The translations under genes were made by a program, and so were the position numbers. Under the pieces are notes generated by a model. The model was not told where the DNA came from. It was given only the letters and a program-made list of their open reading frames with translations, and searched no databases. Below, piece by piece: positions 14,663 to 24,076 of a DNA stretch of 53,061 nucleotides (its first letter is position 1; the number at the start of each line of letters is the position of its first letter). This DNA is from Bacteroidales bacterium (GTDB lineage Bacteria > Bacteroidota > Bacteroidia > Bacteroidales > GCA-2748055), in the NCBI GenBank assembly GCA_029210725.1, contig JARGFM010000022.1, positions 1 through 53,061 of the forward strand, written 5' to 3'.

Positions 14663-16654
14663 CTATTTTCTTTTTCCCATCGCTTTTTCAAGCAAGAGAG
14701 TCTGCTTTTCCCAGGAAGCCAGGGCCTCATCATGCTTCAATTTGAGCTGCTCATAGGTCTCATAGACATGCATTCCATCAATATTGTCGGGATTCATTAA
14801 CATCTTATCCATTTTTGAAAGCTCCTCCTCGATCTGCTCAATTTCATGCTCCAGCCCTTTTACCCGGTTCGCAATCTTTCTGACCTTCTTCTCCTCCATC
14901 TTCTTCTCTTCATACTGCTCCTTGTTCGACTGTTTTACAGGCTCCTGAGGATCCCGTGCAGCCTGCGTTTTCTTTCCGGAAGAGGCGGAAGCCTCCCTGT
15001 TTCCTGCTTTTACGGGCTGCTCTTTTCGTTCGATCTCCCGGAGCGATGTGAGTTTCCTTCGCTGCAGGAAGTCGTAAATGCCTCCCAGGTGCTCCTTCAC
15101 CTTCTGTTCCCTGAACTCATACACTTTATCAACCAGTCCGTTCAGAAACTCCCTGTCGTGAGAAACCACAATAAGCGTACCATCAAAGGCCAGCAATGCC
15201 TTTTTCAGGATATCTTTTGAACGCATATCCAGATGATTGGTGGGTTCATCCAGGATCAACAGGTTGAAAGGCTGCAGCAACATCCTGGCCATGGCCAGCC
15301 TGGAGCGTTCCCCTCCCGACAATACGCTCACCTTTTTATCCACATCCTCACCCCTGAACAGGAAGGCTCCCAGGATATCACGGATTTTGTTACGGATATC
15401 CCCTACCGCAGCATGATCGACCGTTTCCATCACAGTGAGCCTGCCATCCATGATCTCATCCTGGTTCTGGGCAAAATATCCAAGCTCCACATTATGTCCC
15501 ATCTTTAATAGTCCGCTATAATCAAGCTCTCCCACCAGAATCCTTGATAAAGTGGTTTTTCCTTCCCCGTTCTTTCCCACAAAAGCAACTTTTTCGCCCC
15601 GTTCGATCACCATATCCAGACCATCGAGCACCTTGATCTCTCCAAAACTTTTCTTCAGTCCCACTGCTTCCACCACGATGGTCCCTGAACGTTTCGAAGG
15701 GGGAAATTTCAGGTTCATGACCAGGTCATCCTCCTTCTCCACCTCGAGGCGGTCCAGCTTCTCCAGCTGCTTGATCCGCGACTGAACCTGCACGGCCTTT
15801 GTCGCCTTATACCGGAAGCGGTTGATAAATTCCTCCGTATCCTGGATCAGCTTTTGCTGGTTCTCATAGGAGGCATGCTGTACGGCGATCCGCTCCTTCT
15901 TCAGATCCACATATTTGCTGTAGGAGACTTTATAGTCGTATATCCTGCCCAGGGACAGCTCCAGAGTCCGGTTGGTGACATTATCGAGGAAGGCACGGTC
16001 GTGGGAAATGATCAGGACCCCTCCCGGGTAGGATCCAAGAAATTCTTCCAGCCACTGGATGGACTCAATATCCAGGTGATTGGTGGGTTCATCCAGCAGG
16101 ATATAATCCGGCCGGCGCAGCAGGATCTTGGCCAGTTCCACGCGCATGCGCCAGCCACCGCTGAATTCATGCACCGGGCGCTCCATATCGCTCTTCCTGA
16201 AACCCAGACCCAGTAAGGTCTGCTCCACTTCGGCATGGATGGCATGCCCGCCTTCCAGTTCAAAGAGTTCGTTGGCGTTGGCAAGCTCCTGGATCAGATC
16301 CAGGTACGCACTCGATTCATAGTCACTTCGTTCACCCAGTTCCCTGTTTATGGCATCGATTCTTTTTTTCAGAGCAATCACCGACGCAAAAGCATTCAGG
16401 GCCTCCCGGTAGAGCGTCTTCCCTTTTTTATGCTTCATCTGCTGCGGCAGGTACCCGACTTCAATACCCGAGCTTTTAACCACCCTCCCCTGATCCGGAT
16501 CCTGTCGCCCCTCAATCAGGTTCAGAATGCTTGTCTTTCCGGCCCCGTTACGCCCTACCAGTCCGATACGGTCTCCAGGGTTCACCTGAAAGCTAATCTT
16601 GTCGAAGAGGACAAAAGCCCCGAAACGGATCGTTACATTATCTATGGATATCAT
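14663..16654 (-). CDS. ABC-F family ATP-binding protein (Uup/YdiF-like)
   Basis: A 663-residue protein with two ABC ATPase domains and no membrane segments. Domain 1 has Walker A GRNGAGKT (residues 34-41), signature FSGGW (164-168) and Walker B YILLDEPTNHLDI (from 184). Domain 2 has GKNGEGKT, LSGGERSRLAMARML and LLILDEPTNHLDM. The interdomain linker (about residues 245-320, with FINRFRYKATKAVQVQSRIKQ) is typical of ABC-F proteins that act on the ribosome. The C-terminal 140 residues are a charged region and coiled coil, as in Uup/YdiF. ABC-F proteins act as translation factors at the tRNA exit site or as antibiotic-protection factors. The housekeeping type is likelier here, next to rlmB. Confidence 0.93.
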   Translation of the reverse strand: MISIDNVTIRFGAFVLFDKISFQVNPGDRIGLVGRNGAGKTSILNLIEGRQDPDQGRVVKSSGIEVGYLPQQMKHKKGKTLYREALNAFASVIALKKRIDAINRELGERSDYESSAYLDLIQELANANELFELEGGHAIHAEVEQTLLGLGFRKSDMERPVHEFSGGWRMRVELAKILLRRPDYILLDEPTNHLDIESIQWLEEFLGSYPGGVLIISHDRAFLDNVTNRTLELSLGRIYDYKVSYSKYVDLKKERIAVQHASYENQQKLIQDTEEFINRFRYKATKAVQVQSRIKQLEKLDRLEVEKEDDLVMNLKFPPSKRSGTIVVEAVGLKKSFGEIKVLDGLDMVIERGEKVAFVGKNGEGKTTLSRILVGELDYSGLLKMGHNVELGYFAQNQDEIMDGRLTVMETVDHAAVGDIRNKIRDILGAFLFRGEDVDKKVSVLSGGERSRLAMARMLLQPFNLLILDEPTNHLDMRSKDILKKALLAFDGTLIVVSHDREFLNGLVDKVYEFREQKVKEHLGGIYDFLQRRKLTSLREIERKEQPVKAGNREASASSGKKTQAARDPQEPVKQSNKEQYEEKKMEEKKVRKIANRVKGLEHEIEQIEEELSKMDKMLMNPDNIDGMHVYETYEQLKLKHDEALASWEKQTLLLEKAMGKRK

Positions 16655-16728
16655 TCTGCGGGCAAAAATAGAACAATTCAGCGAGTCAGTTGTATATTAG
16701 GCATTACAAACACTAATCTGATTTATTA

Positions 16729-17208
16729 ATGAACCGCATGTTAACAGGAATTATTATCGGAGTTGTATCAGGATTGCTTCTTGGACTGCTCATCGTTTTT
16801 TTTATCTCCCCGTCCCTGATGTTCCGGGAGGACAGGAATACAAAAGATTTTGAAACAACAGTCGCTGATCTGGAAAAGGCCATTGAAAATCAAGGTTGGA
16901 AAACTCCCGTGGTTCACGACCTGCAGGCTACTATGAAGAAATTTGGAAAGGATGTAAGAAGCGTCAAGGTCCTGGAGATATGTAACCCGGATCTTTCCTA
17001 TGAAATTCTGAGTCAAAACGATGAAATGATTGTCTCCAGCATGATGCCCTGCAGGATCTCTGTCGACGAAAAAGAGGACGATTCTTTCTGGATCTCCAGG
17101 ATGAATACCGGCTTTCTCTCCAGGCCCATGTCGCCGCTTATCCGGAAGACCATGTCGAAAGCTGCCAGGGAAGTGGAGGAGATCATTGCAGATGTGATGA
17201 AGGAATAA
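16729..17208 (+). CDS. DUF302 domain membrane-anchored protein
   Basis: A 159-residue protein with an N-terminal membrane helix (ILTGIIIGVVSG-like core, about residues 6-28) and a DUF302 domain at about 40-140. The domain shows FETTVADLEKAIENQGWKTP, VKVLEICNPDLSYEIL and MPCRISVDEKEDDSFWISRM. DUF302 is a small alpha-beta fold of unknown function found alone or next to redox and copper proteins. The conserved Cys-Asn-Pro and MPCRI pattern is intact. It lies 24 nt before rlmD on the same strand, which has its own -7 box, so co-transcription is possible but not required. Confidence 0.82.
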   Translation: MNRMLTGIIIGVVSGLLLGLLIVFFISPSLMFREDRNTKDFETTVADLEKAIENQGWKTPVVHDLQATMKKFGKDVRSVKVLEICNPDLSYEILSQNDEMIVSSMMPCRISVDEKEDDSFWISRMNTGFLSRPMSPLIRKTMSKAAREVEEIIADVMKE

Positions 17209-17216
17209 TACTTTTG
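17209..17216 (+). promoter_or_regulatory. Candidate -7 box (TACTTTTG) upstream of rlmD
   Basis: The octamer matches TAnnTTTG and ends 16 nt before the rlmD ATG, overlapping the very end of the DUF302 gene region. No clear -33 TTTG is present at the usual distance. Confidence 0.3.
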
Positions 17217-17232
17217 TTCCCAAATCTGATAT

Positions 17233-18636
17233 ATGGGCAGAAGAAAGAATTTACCTCTGCTGGAAAAGGTAAGCATTGAGAATATTGGTGCGGAAGGTAA
17301 ATCTCTTGCCAGAGCCGATGGCATGGTGGTATTTGTGAAGGATGCCGTTCCCGGGGATGTGGTGGATCTCCAGGTATTCAGAAAAAAGGGGAGGTATATG
17401 GAGGCCCGCGTGGTCAGGTACCACAGCTACTCGGAGCAAAGAACAGATCCTTTCTGCGAACACTTCGGGGTCTGTGGCGGATGCAAATGGCAGCACCTTC
17501 CCTATGAGCGTCAACTGCACTACAAGGAACAACAGGTGGTGGATGCCTTCCGGCATATCGCCGGGGTCGAGATTCCCCGGGCTCTGCCCATCCTGGCTTC
17601 CGACCCGGTCACCCAATACAGAAATAAACTGGAGTACACCTTTTCGAACCACCGGTGGCTGCTGGAACATGAAGCCAGACAGGATATTCCTTTTGAACAT
17701 ACCAATGCCCTGGGACTGCATGTCCCGGGCCGCTTCGATAAGGTGGTAGATATTTTTACCTGCTACCTGCAGGGCGAACCCACGAATGCATTGCGCAATT
17801 TTCTCAGGGAGACAGCCCTGAAAATGAAACTCAGCTTTTACGACCACCGAAGTAATGAGGGTTTGCTGAGGAACCTGATCATCCGGACAAGCACCCTGGG
17901 GGAGGTGATGGTGATCCTCTCGGTTCAGTTCGATGTGCCGGAGGTGTATAAGGTGCTGGATGCCATCAGGGAGAAGTTCCCCGGTCTGACCAGCCTGATG
18001 TATGTGATTAATCCCAAGAAAAATGAGACCCTTTATGACCAGGAGATCCTCACCTGGTTCGGAAGGGATCATATTTTTGAACAGCTGGAGGATTTGAAAT
18101 TTAAGATCGGGCCCAAATCTTTTTTCCAGACTAATTCGTACCAGGCTCTCAGGCTCTACCAGGTGGCCAGGGACTTTACAGATCTGAAAGGTCATGAGGT
18201 CCTGTATGACCTCTATACGGGAACCGGGACCATAGCCAATTTCATGGCTGGAAGGGCCCGTTCGGTGGTGGGTATTGAGTCCGTGCCCGAATCCATCGAG
18301 GACGCAAAACAGAACTCGGAGCTAAACGGAATCCGGAACACCCGGTTCTTTGCCGGCGATATGAAAGATCTTTTTACCGACCACTTTATCGAGAAGAATG
18401 GCAAACCCGATGTGATCATCAGCGATCCTCCCAGGGCAGGCATGCATGCCAGGGTGATCGGGCAGATTCTGAAGATTGCTCCCAAACGGATCGTTTATGT
18501 CTCCTGTAATCCGGCCACCCAGGCCAGGGATGTGGAGCTGCTTTCCGGCGCGTACAGGGTCACCCGGATCCAGCCCGTGGATATGTTCCCCCATACCCAT
18601 CATGTAGAGAATGTAGCGCTCCTGGAGGCTGTCTAA
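17233..18636 (+). CDS. rlmD: 23S rRNA (uracil-5-)-methyltransferase RlmD/RumA family
   Basis: A 467-residue TrmA/RumA-type enzyme that makes 5-methyluridine in 23S rRNA (U1939 in E. coli numbering), using SAM. An N-terminal TRAM domain covers about residues 8-65. The Fe-S cluster ligands are visible as C75, C81 and C84 ([13 protein letters not shown]) and C177 (DIFTCYLQG). The Rossmann domain has [16 protein letters not shown], then [10 protein letters not shown] and the catalytic nucleophile C425 in [10 protein letters not shown]. The ending [10 protein letters not shown] is typical. The Fe-S site favours RlmD or RlmC-like proteins over TrmA; Bacteroidota usually carry one RlmD-type copy. 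Its stop codon overlaps that of the convergent symporter gene. Confidence 0.92.
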   Translation: MGRRKNLPLLEKVSIENIGAEGKSLARADGMVVFVKDAVPGDVVDLQVFRKKGRYMEARVVRYHSYSEQRTDPFCEHFGVCGGCKWQHLPYERQLHYKEQQVVDAFRHIAGVEIPRALPILASDPVTQYRNKLEYTFSNHRWLLEHEARQDIPFEHTNALGLHVPGRFDKVVDIFTCYLQGEPTNALRNFLRETALKMKLSFYDHRSNEGLLRNLIIRTSTLGEVMVILSVQFDVPEVYKVLDAIREKFPGLTSLMYVINPKKNETLYDQEILTWFGRDHIFEQLEDLKFKIGPKSFFQTNSYQALRLYQVARDFTDLKGHEVLYDLYTGTGTIANFMAGRARSVVGIESVPESIEDAKQNSELNGIRNTRFFAGDMKDLFTDHFIEKNGKPDVIISDPPRAGMHARVIGQILKIAPKRIVYVSCNPATQARDVELLSGAYRVTRIQPVDMFPHTHHVENVALLEAV

Positions 18637-20378
18637 GATCGTTTTATTCCCATGGGAAGTTTCTCGGCGGGCCAGTCCTTTCTAAAATCTGACCAGTAGG
18701 TCCCGATGGTGCTTTTTATATCCTTCCGGAGAACCAGAAGTCCAAAGAGGTTGGGGATGGTCATCACCGCAATGGTGATATAGGAGAGGTTCCACACAAT
18801 GGTGGTATCGGTAAAGGAGGCCAGGAAAAACCCCAGTACATAGATCATGCGGTATACGATCACATAACGGGTACCAAAAAGATAGGTCACCGCCCTTCCC
18901 CCGTAGTAGGACCATGAGATGGCTGTTGAAAAGGCAAAAAGAAGCAATCCTATGGAAACAATGTACTGTCCCCAGTCGCCCAGAACACTTCTTTTAAAAG
19001 CCTCGGTAGTCAGCGCCGCACTATGAATCAGTGAGTTTCCGGTAAAATATACCGTTTCACTTTCAGAAGACAGTTCGCTGAACTGCACCACCCCTGCGGA
19101 CACCGGTATGGCGCCGGTGAATAAGCCTTCCCCCTGGGTGATCACCACATCCTCAGCAAAAGACTCCGCATGAATAATGGTAATCCCATTTGTTATCACG
19201 GTCCCCTCTTCCACCTGAAGGGAGCCTGTAAACAGGGCCAGCGTGGTATCCATGCTGAAGGTCCTTGACATCAGGGCACGGTCGCTTTCCTTATCCTCGA
19301 GGTAAGTCCCCTCGATAATCTGCAAGTCGGCCTGCTGAAAGCGGTTCTCAATCTTCTCGTTCCATACTCCCGATGACAGCAGCACCAGTCCGGTTATGGT
19401 GCATATGATAATGGTATCGATGAATGGTTCCAGGATGGCCACCATTCCCTCTGATACGGGTTCCTGGGCTTTGGCTGCACTGTGCGCTATGGGAGCGGAA
19501 CCCTGTCCCGCTTCATTGGAAAAAAGACCCCTGTTAACCCCCTTGTTAAAGGTAAAGGCAAAGCCTGCTCCAAGAAAGCCCCCAACTGCAGCACTGCCAG
19601 TAAAGGCATCGGTAAAGATGGAAGCCACGGAGGGTAGTATATTCTGATAGTTGGAAGAAATCACCAGGATGGCTCCAATTACATAGATCAGTGCCATTAA
19701 AGGAACCAGTGTGGAAGTCACTTTGGCAATCCGCCTGATGCCCCCGATGATAACCAGTCCCAGCAGCACTGCCAGTATGCCTCCGGTGAGTGTATGGTTG
19801 ATCCCGAAGGAAGTAAACATCGATTCGGAGATGCTGTTGATCTGCGGCAGACTCCCCGTCCCGAAGGAGGAGAGAATCGTGGCAAAAGCAAAGAATGCTC
19901 CCAGCACGGCTCCGGTTTTGATAATTTTACCCTTCCTGGTGGTAATATTCATGCGCTTCTTCATGTAATACATAGGACCGCCGGAAATGGAGCCATCAGG
20001 AAGTATGTCCCTGTATTTATGAGAAATGGTAACTTCCACAAATTTGGTGGTCATTCCCAGAAGTGCGGTAATCAACATCCAGAAAAGGGCGGCAGGCCCC
20101 CCCAGGTGAATGGCCAGTGCAACTCCTGCAATGTTCCCGGTCCCTACCGTGCCTGAAAGAGCGGTGGTCAGAGCCTGAAAATGAGAGGTGTCCCCAATGT
20201 CTCCCTTTCGATCATATCTGCCCTTGACGATCCGCAGGGCATGACCAAAATACCTGATCTGGGGCAGGCCCAGGTACAGGGTGAAAAAGATGCCGGTTCC
20301 AAGCAGAAAATAGACAAACCACTGGTGTCCCCCCAGATAGCCGTTCAGGAAAAGCAGGAATTCATTGACTTTTTGCAT
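18633..20378 (-). CDS. AGCS-family sodium:amino-acid symporter with a large extra loop
   Basis: A 581-residue inner-membrane transporter of the alanine/glycine:cation symporter family, which takes up Ala or Gly with sodium. Diagnostic motifs are [20 protein letters not shown] (from residue 77), then [10 protein letters not shown] and [16 protein letters not shown] (284-299). The last helices carry [16 protein letters not shown]. Usual length is about 450 residues; here roughly 100 extra residues (about 341-455) sit between the helix ending SSGVWN and the TTEAF segment. The insert is beta-rich (repeating short strands such as [15 protein letters not shown]) and should lie outside the membrane. 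The start ATG at 20378 gives the normal N-terminus. The convergent overlap with rlmD is four bases. Confidence 0.9.
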   Translation of the reverse strand: MQKVNEFLLFLNGYLGGHQWFVYFLLGTGIFFTLYLGLPQIRYFGHALRIVKGRYDRKGDIGDTSHFQALTTALSGTVGTGNIAGVALAIHLGGPAALFWMLITALLGMTTKFVEVTISHKYRDILPDGSISGGPMYYMKKRMNITTRKGKIIKTGAVLGAFFAFATILSSFGTGSLPQINSISESMFTSFGINHTLTGGILAVLLGLVIIGGIRRIAKVTSTLVPLMALIYVIGAILVISSNYQNILPSVASIFTDAFTGSAAVGGFLGAGFAFTFNKGVNRGLFSNEAGQGSAPIAHSAAKAQEPVSEGMVAILEPFIDTIIICTITGLVLLSSGVWNEKIENRFQQADLQIIEGTYLEDKESDRALMSRTFSMDTTLALFTGSLQVEEGTVITNGITIIHAESFAEDVVITQGEGLFTGAIPVSAGVVQFSELSSESETVYFTGNSLIHSAALTTEAFKRSVLGDWGQYIVSIGLLLFAFSTAISWSYYGGRAVTYLFGTRYVIVYRMIYVLGFFLASFTDTTIVWNLSYITIAVMTIPNLFGLLVLRKDIKSTIGTYWSDFRKDWPAEKLPMGIKRS

Positions 20379-20454
20379 GCAATAGGGATTAGTTCAATTA
20401 CAAATTGGAAGGAATAAAAGTAACAATTATTTGAAAAGGGGAAAACCTCTTACT

Positions 20455-22794
20455 TCAGACCTGCTTATCAGCGAGATTCAAAAGGACCTGTTCCAGCTGC
20501 GCGGCTGTAAACGGTTTGGAAAGATAGTCGTCGTACCCTTCTCCGAGGAAACGCTCCCGGTCGCCTCTTAAGGCATGGGCCGATTGTGCAACAACCTTTA
20601 AATCCGGATATCGCCCCCTGATCAGCTTCAGCGTATCTGTCCCGCTCATCACCGGCATGGAGACATCCATCAGGACCAGGTCGGGCAAAGGAAACAGCTC
20701 CAGAATCCGGAGGGCTTCATATCCGGTTTCGGCAACCGTGACATGATGACCCATCTGGGTAAGAAGGGCACTGTACAGCTCGAGAGTATCTGGTTCATCG
20801 TCTACCGCCAGGATCGCAGCTTTCCTCCCGCTTAAGCCTTTGTCCGCAATTCTGTCCGGTTCTTTTCCGGCCAGCGGATCCGTTTCAGAGGATTTAAGTG
20901 GGAGTTCCACCTGGAAAAGAGCCCCTCCGCCCATTTCCGACTCCACCCAGATCCGGCCACCCATTAAACGGACAAGATTCTTACAAATGGCCAGTCCCAG
21001 CCCGGTTCCTCCATATTTCCTGGTATTGGATCCGTCAATCTGTCGGAATTGATCGAAGATAAGCTCAAAATGCTCAGGCGCAATGCCGATTCCGGTGTCT
21101 CTGACATAAAAACGAACCGTCCGGTCTGAATCCCCTTTCACACAAGCAATCTCTATACTTCCCTTATCTGTAAATTTAATGGCATTATTTATCAGGTTTT
21201 TCATTACCTGGGCAATCCGGATCACATCCATCTCCATTTCAAGATCTTTCGATTCCATAGCCGTCACTACCCCGATATCCTCTTTTTTCAGCCGCAAAAC
21301 TTCATTATGCGCATACTGCTCCAGATCCGAAATCAGCTCAGATACCCTGAGCCTTCCATAAATAATACGGAGCTGACCGCTCTCAATTTTTGCCAGGTCT
21401 ATGATATCGGAGATCAGGGTCAGCAGCATCTTCGAATTAGTGATTATCCGGTGCACATAAAGCTCCCGCAATGGTTCCTCCAGATCTGACTGATTCAGGA
21501 GATTGGAAAATCCGATGATAGAATTCATGGGAGTTCTGATCTCATGGGACATATTGGCCAGGAAGGCAGATTTCAGCTGATCGCTCTCTTCCGCTCTTTC
21601 TTTTGCCTGCTTCAGTTCCTCCATGGCCTTTTTTAAGCCGGAAACGTCACGAATAATCGTTAAAATCAGGTCATCATCCCTCTGTTCACCCTTTATAAGC
21701 ACATTCCTGGAGGACATATGAAGAAAATAACCCTCCTTATGCTGAGCGCGGAAATCAACAGCCACCGCTCCTTCCTGGTGAAGTTTTTGCTCCATCCTTC
21801 CCAGGAGTTCTTTGTCATCCGGATGGACAATATCCATCATAGTAAGTGCCTCGTACTCCTCCTTGGTATATCCAATCACCTCATGCATGGCCGAATTCAT
21901 AAGAATAATCTTACGGTCCCGGGTAAAAAGCCCGATGGAGTCTTCTGCAGCCTCAAAAAGGACCCGGTACAGCTTTTCACTTTCCCGGAGAGCTGCCTCG
22001 GTCCTCTTTCCCGAAGTCTTGTCTTTAATCAGGGCAATCATCAGGTTTTCGCCGGTCAGGGTAAAGGCATGTAAAGTAAATTCCAGCCACAGATCTTTTC
22101 CGTCGTCCAGTTTTACTTTCTGCTCCACCCTGCTAAATCCTTTCTCCACGATGTCTTTCATCAGCGCCCCCCCCCTGCCGATCACTTTATCCTGCAGGAT
22201 GTTATCCGGTAAAGGCCTGCCGAAGACCTCCGGCCCCTTATTAAACAAATCCAGGGCGGCTTTATTGGCATCCAGCACCACTCCTGCTTTTCCTTCAGCC
22301 AATTCAATAATAACGATGGCTTCATTGGAATGCCTGACAATGAATTCGAACTTCTCCTTCTCCTCGACCATGGAGAGAAGGCGCCTGAACTGACCGGAAA
22401 TATCCATGGATATGCCGCCTATAACCAAAGGTTTGCCCGCCTCGCTTTTCTGAACAATGCTCCCTCTGTTATAATACCACCGCCACTTCCCGGTCTTATC
22501 TTTTATCCGGTATTCTATTTCGTAGAGATCATCTTTACCGCCATAAAGATGCTCTAATAAAACCTTGTTCCGCTGCGCATCCTCGGGATGCACATTCTGA
22601 TAGATGGAATCCGGATCATATCCTTCTGGGTGATGCGCCAGACCAAGGATACGGGCCAGTCCATCACTCATCCGGATCCTTCTGCTTTTATAATCCCAGT
22701 GCCACCAGTACAGGCCCACACTGTCCGATGCTGCCTGGAACTCCTGTGAAGGGGATAGAAGCTCCCCGGGTACCTCTGTATGATTGCCTGCCAT
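20455..22794 (-). CDS. Hybrid PAS sensor histidine kinase with C-terminal receiver domain
   Basis: A 779-residue soluble hybrid kinase without membrane segments. It has three PAS-type modules: residues about 20-140 (with a PAC-like YEIEYRIKDKTGKWRWYYNR), 145-270, and 275-400 (LYRVLFEAAEDSIGLFTRDR, DFRAQHKEGYFLHMS). They are followed by HisKA with H417 in FLANMSHEIRTPMN and an intact HATPase_c (NLINNAIKFTDKG, VRDTGIGIAPEHF, KYGGTGLGLAICKNLV). The receiver domain is at about 660-779, with acceptor D710 in LVLMDVSMP and conserved Lys in YLSKPF. There is no output domain, so a phosphorelay through a separate Hpt or regulator is expected. The multiple PAS units suggest cytoplasmic redox, ligand or light sensing; the ligand cannot be told from sequence. 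It is divergent from the DUF2461 gene. Confidence 0.92.
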   Translation of the reverse strand: MAGNHTEVPGELLSPSQEFQAASDSVGLYWWHWDYKSRRIRMSDGLARILGLAHHPEGYDPDSIYQNVHPEDAQRNKVLLEHLYGGKDDLYEIEYRIKDKTGKWRWYYNRGSIVQKSEAGKPLVIGGISMDISGQFRRLLSMVEEKEKFEFIVRHSNEAIVIIELAEGKAGVVLDANKAALDLFNKGPEVFGRPLPDNILQDKVIGRGGALMKDIVEKGFSRVEQKVKLDDGKDLWLEFTLHAFTLTGENLMIALIKDKTSGKRTEAALRESEKLYRVLFEAAEDSIGLFTRDRKIILMNSAMHEVIGYTKEEYEALTMMDIVHPDDKELLGRMEQKLHQEGAVAVDFRAQHKEGYFLHMSSRNVLIKGEQRDDDLILTIIRDVSGLKKAMEELKQAKERAEESDQLKSAFLANMSHEIRTPMNSIIGFSNLLNQSDLEEPLRELYVHRIITNSKMLLTLISDIIDLAKIESGQLRIIYGRLRVSELISDLEQYAHNEVLRLKKEDIGVVTAMESKDLEMEMDVIRIAQVMKNLINNAIKFTDKGSIEIACVKGDSDRTVRFYVRDTGIGIAPEHFELIFDQFRQIDGSNTRKYGGTGLGLAICKNLVRLMGGRIWVESEMGGGALFQVELPLKSSETDPLAGKEPDRIADKGLSGRKAAILAVDDEPDTLELYSALLTQMGHHVTVAETGYEALRILELFPLPDLVLMDVSMPVMSGTDTLKLIRGRYPDLKVVAQSAHALRGDRERFLGEGYDDYLSKPFTAAQLEQVLLNLADKQV

Positions 22795-22912
22795 GTATTT
22801 TAAGAGCTGTACTAATCTAAAGATACTAATTCTGTCGAGATGTCCGACTGAGCTGCTGCAAGCCTTTGAACTTTCTACCCCTTCTGCTGTTCATACTTTT
22901 AAACTTTCTTTT

Positions 22913-23581
22913 ATGCAATCCGTTCTCAGCTTCATCGGGGAGCTTAGCGAAAACAACAACCGCGATTGGTTTAATGCCAACAAGCAGCGCTACCAGGAGT
23001 CGCTGGAGATTTTCAGGAATTTTGCCGGCGAACTGTTAAGCGGAATTACAAAATTTGATCCTTCGGTGGGAAACCTGTTACCCAAAGACACCATCTTCAG
23101 AATCTATAAAGATGTGCGGTTCTCCAGGGACAAGCTTCCATATAAGACACATTTCGGTTGCTGGATGGCCAAAGGGGGACGCAAATCGACAGATGCCGGG
23201 TACTATTTTCACCTGGAGCCGGGAAAAAGTTTTATGGCTGCAGGGGTCTGGATGCCTCCGGGCGAGCAGCTTAAACTCATCCGGCAGGAGATCCTGTTCA
23301 ATCCGGAACCCTATCTGAAGTTGCTCCGAACTACCGAAATGAAAGAATACTATGAACGGGGAGGAATGGAGGACAGGCTTAAAAAAGGTCCGGCCGGTGT
23401 CCCCAAAGATTTTATTCACCTGGAGGAATTAAAATACAAACACTACATATGGTCCAGAAATTACGGGGATGAGGTCATCCGGAAAGCAGGTTTTTCCGGC
23501 AGGCTTGTTGAAGATTACAAGGGGCTCTTTCCGCTGGTCAGCTACCTGAACCATGCCATGTCCTTTACAGGAAATCAGTGA
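22913..23581 (+). CDS. DUF2461 domain protein
   Basis: A 222-residue cytoplasmic protein of the DUF2461 (TIGR02453) family. Typical features are FIGELSENNNRDWFNANKQR at the start, RIYKDVRFSRDKLPYKTHFG, AGYYFHLEPGKSFMAAGVWM and the ending SGRLVEDYKGLFPLVSYLN. The function is not established as far as I know. The frame is open 43 codons upstream to 22784, but that segment is Leu/Cys-rich and unlike the family, and it would overlap the divergent kinase gene, so ATG at 22913 is preferred. The 118-bp gap to the divergent kinase holds no clear regulatory motif that I can see. Confidence 0.88.
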   Translation: MQSVLSFIGELSENNNRDWFNANKQRYQESLEIFRNFAGELLSGITKFDPSVGNLLPKDTIFRIYKDVRFSRDKLPYKTHFGCWMAKGGRKSTDAGYYFHLEPGKSFMAAGVWMPPGEQLKLIRQEILFNPEPYLKLLRTTEMKEYYERGGMEDRLKKGPAGVPKDFIHLEELKYKHYIWSRNYGDEVIRKAGFSGRLVEDYKGLFPLVSYLNHAMSFTGNQ

Positions 23582-23619
23582 GTGTGACTAAAGTTACAGT
23601 GGGAGTGTAAGTTTCCCTT

Positions 23620-23627
23620 TATTTTTG
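23620..23627 (+). promoter_or_regulatory. Candidate -7 box (TATTTTTG) upstream of the thioredoxin pair
   Basis: The octamer fits TAnnTTTG and ends 45 nt before the ATG of the first thioredoxin gene. No convincing -33 element is visible. Confidence 0.3.
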
Positions 23628-23672
23628 CGACAGAATCAAACAAAGAGTGCATATAACAAAAAAACATACAAC

Positions 23673-24035
23673 ATGAAACTGGAACATTTAACAAACGAGA
23701 CTTTTAAAGAAAAGATTTTCAATTACGAAACCAATAAGGAATGGAAATTCGAAGGTAGCACTCCTGCCATTATCGATTTCTATGCCGACTGGTGCCAGCC
23801 CTGTAAGGTGGTTGCACCCATCCTGGAAGAACTGAAAGAGGAGTATGGCGACAAGCTTGATATTTTCAAAGTAAATACCGAGGAGCAGCGTGAACTTTCA
23901 TCCGTATTCGGGATCCAGAGTATCCCCTCCCTGCTTTTCATACCCAAAGAGGGTCAGCCTCAGATGGCCATGGGAGCCCTTCCAAAAGAGACTTTCAAGC
24001 AGGCCATCTCTGAAGTTTTAAGTGTAACCCAGTAA
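23673..24035 (+). CDS. Thioredoxin, cytoplasmic, with WCQPC active site
   Basis: A 120-residue thioredoxin-fold protein without signal peptide. The active site is DWCQPCK (Cys41 and Cys44), with Gln in place of the usual Gly, which should shift the redox potential. The rest is standard: PAIIDFYADW, APILEELKEEYG, and the cis-Pro loop GIQSIPSLLFIP. A short extra N-terminal segment (LTNETFKEKIFNYETNKEWK) precedes the fold and is shared with the next gene. The frame begins with TTG at 23625, but ATG at 23673 is favoured. The next gene is a close paralogue with a lipoprotein signal, 41 nt downstream, with a hairpin between them. Confidence 0.9.
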   Translation: MKLEHLTNETFKEKIFNYETNKEWKFEGSTPAIIDFYADWCQPCKVVAPILEELKEEYGDKLDIFKVNTEEQRELSSVFGIQSIPSLLFIPKEGQPQMAMGALPKETFKQAISEVLSVTQ

Positions 24036-24043
24036 TATAACCC

Positions 24044-24060
24044 CCGGCAGATCATGCCGG
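24044..24060 (+). other. Intercistronic hairpin between the two thioredoxin genes
   Basis: CCGGCA (24044-24049) pairs perfectly with TGCCGG (24055-24060) around a 5-nt loop. It is followed by A-rich rather than T-rich sequence, so it is not a simple terminator. It may affect mRNA stability or the relative expression of the two genes. Confidence 0.5.
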
Positions 24061-24076
24061 CAAAAAAGAAACAATT

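Noticed and set aside
17251-18195. 314-codon minus-strand open frame
   Set aside because: It lies fully antisense to rlmD and shows no family features.
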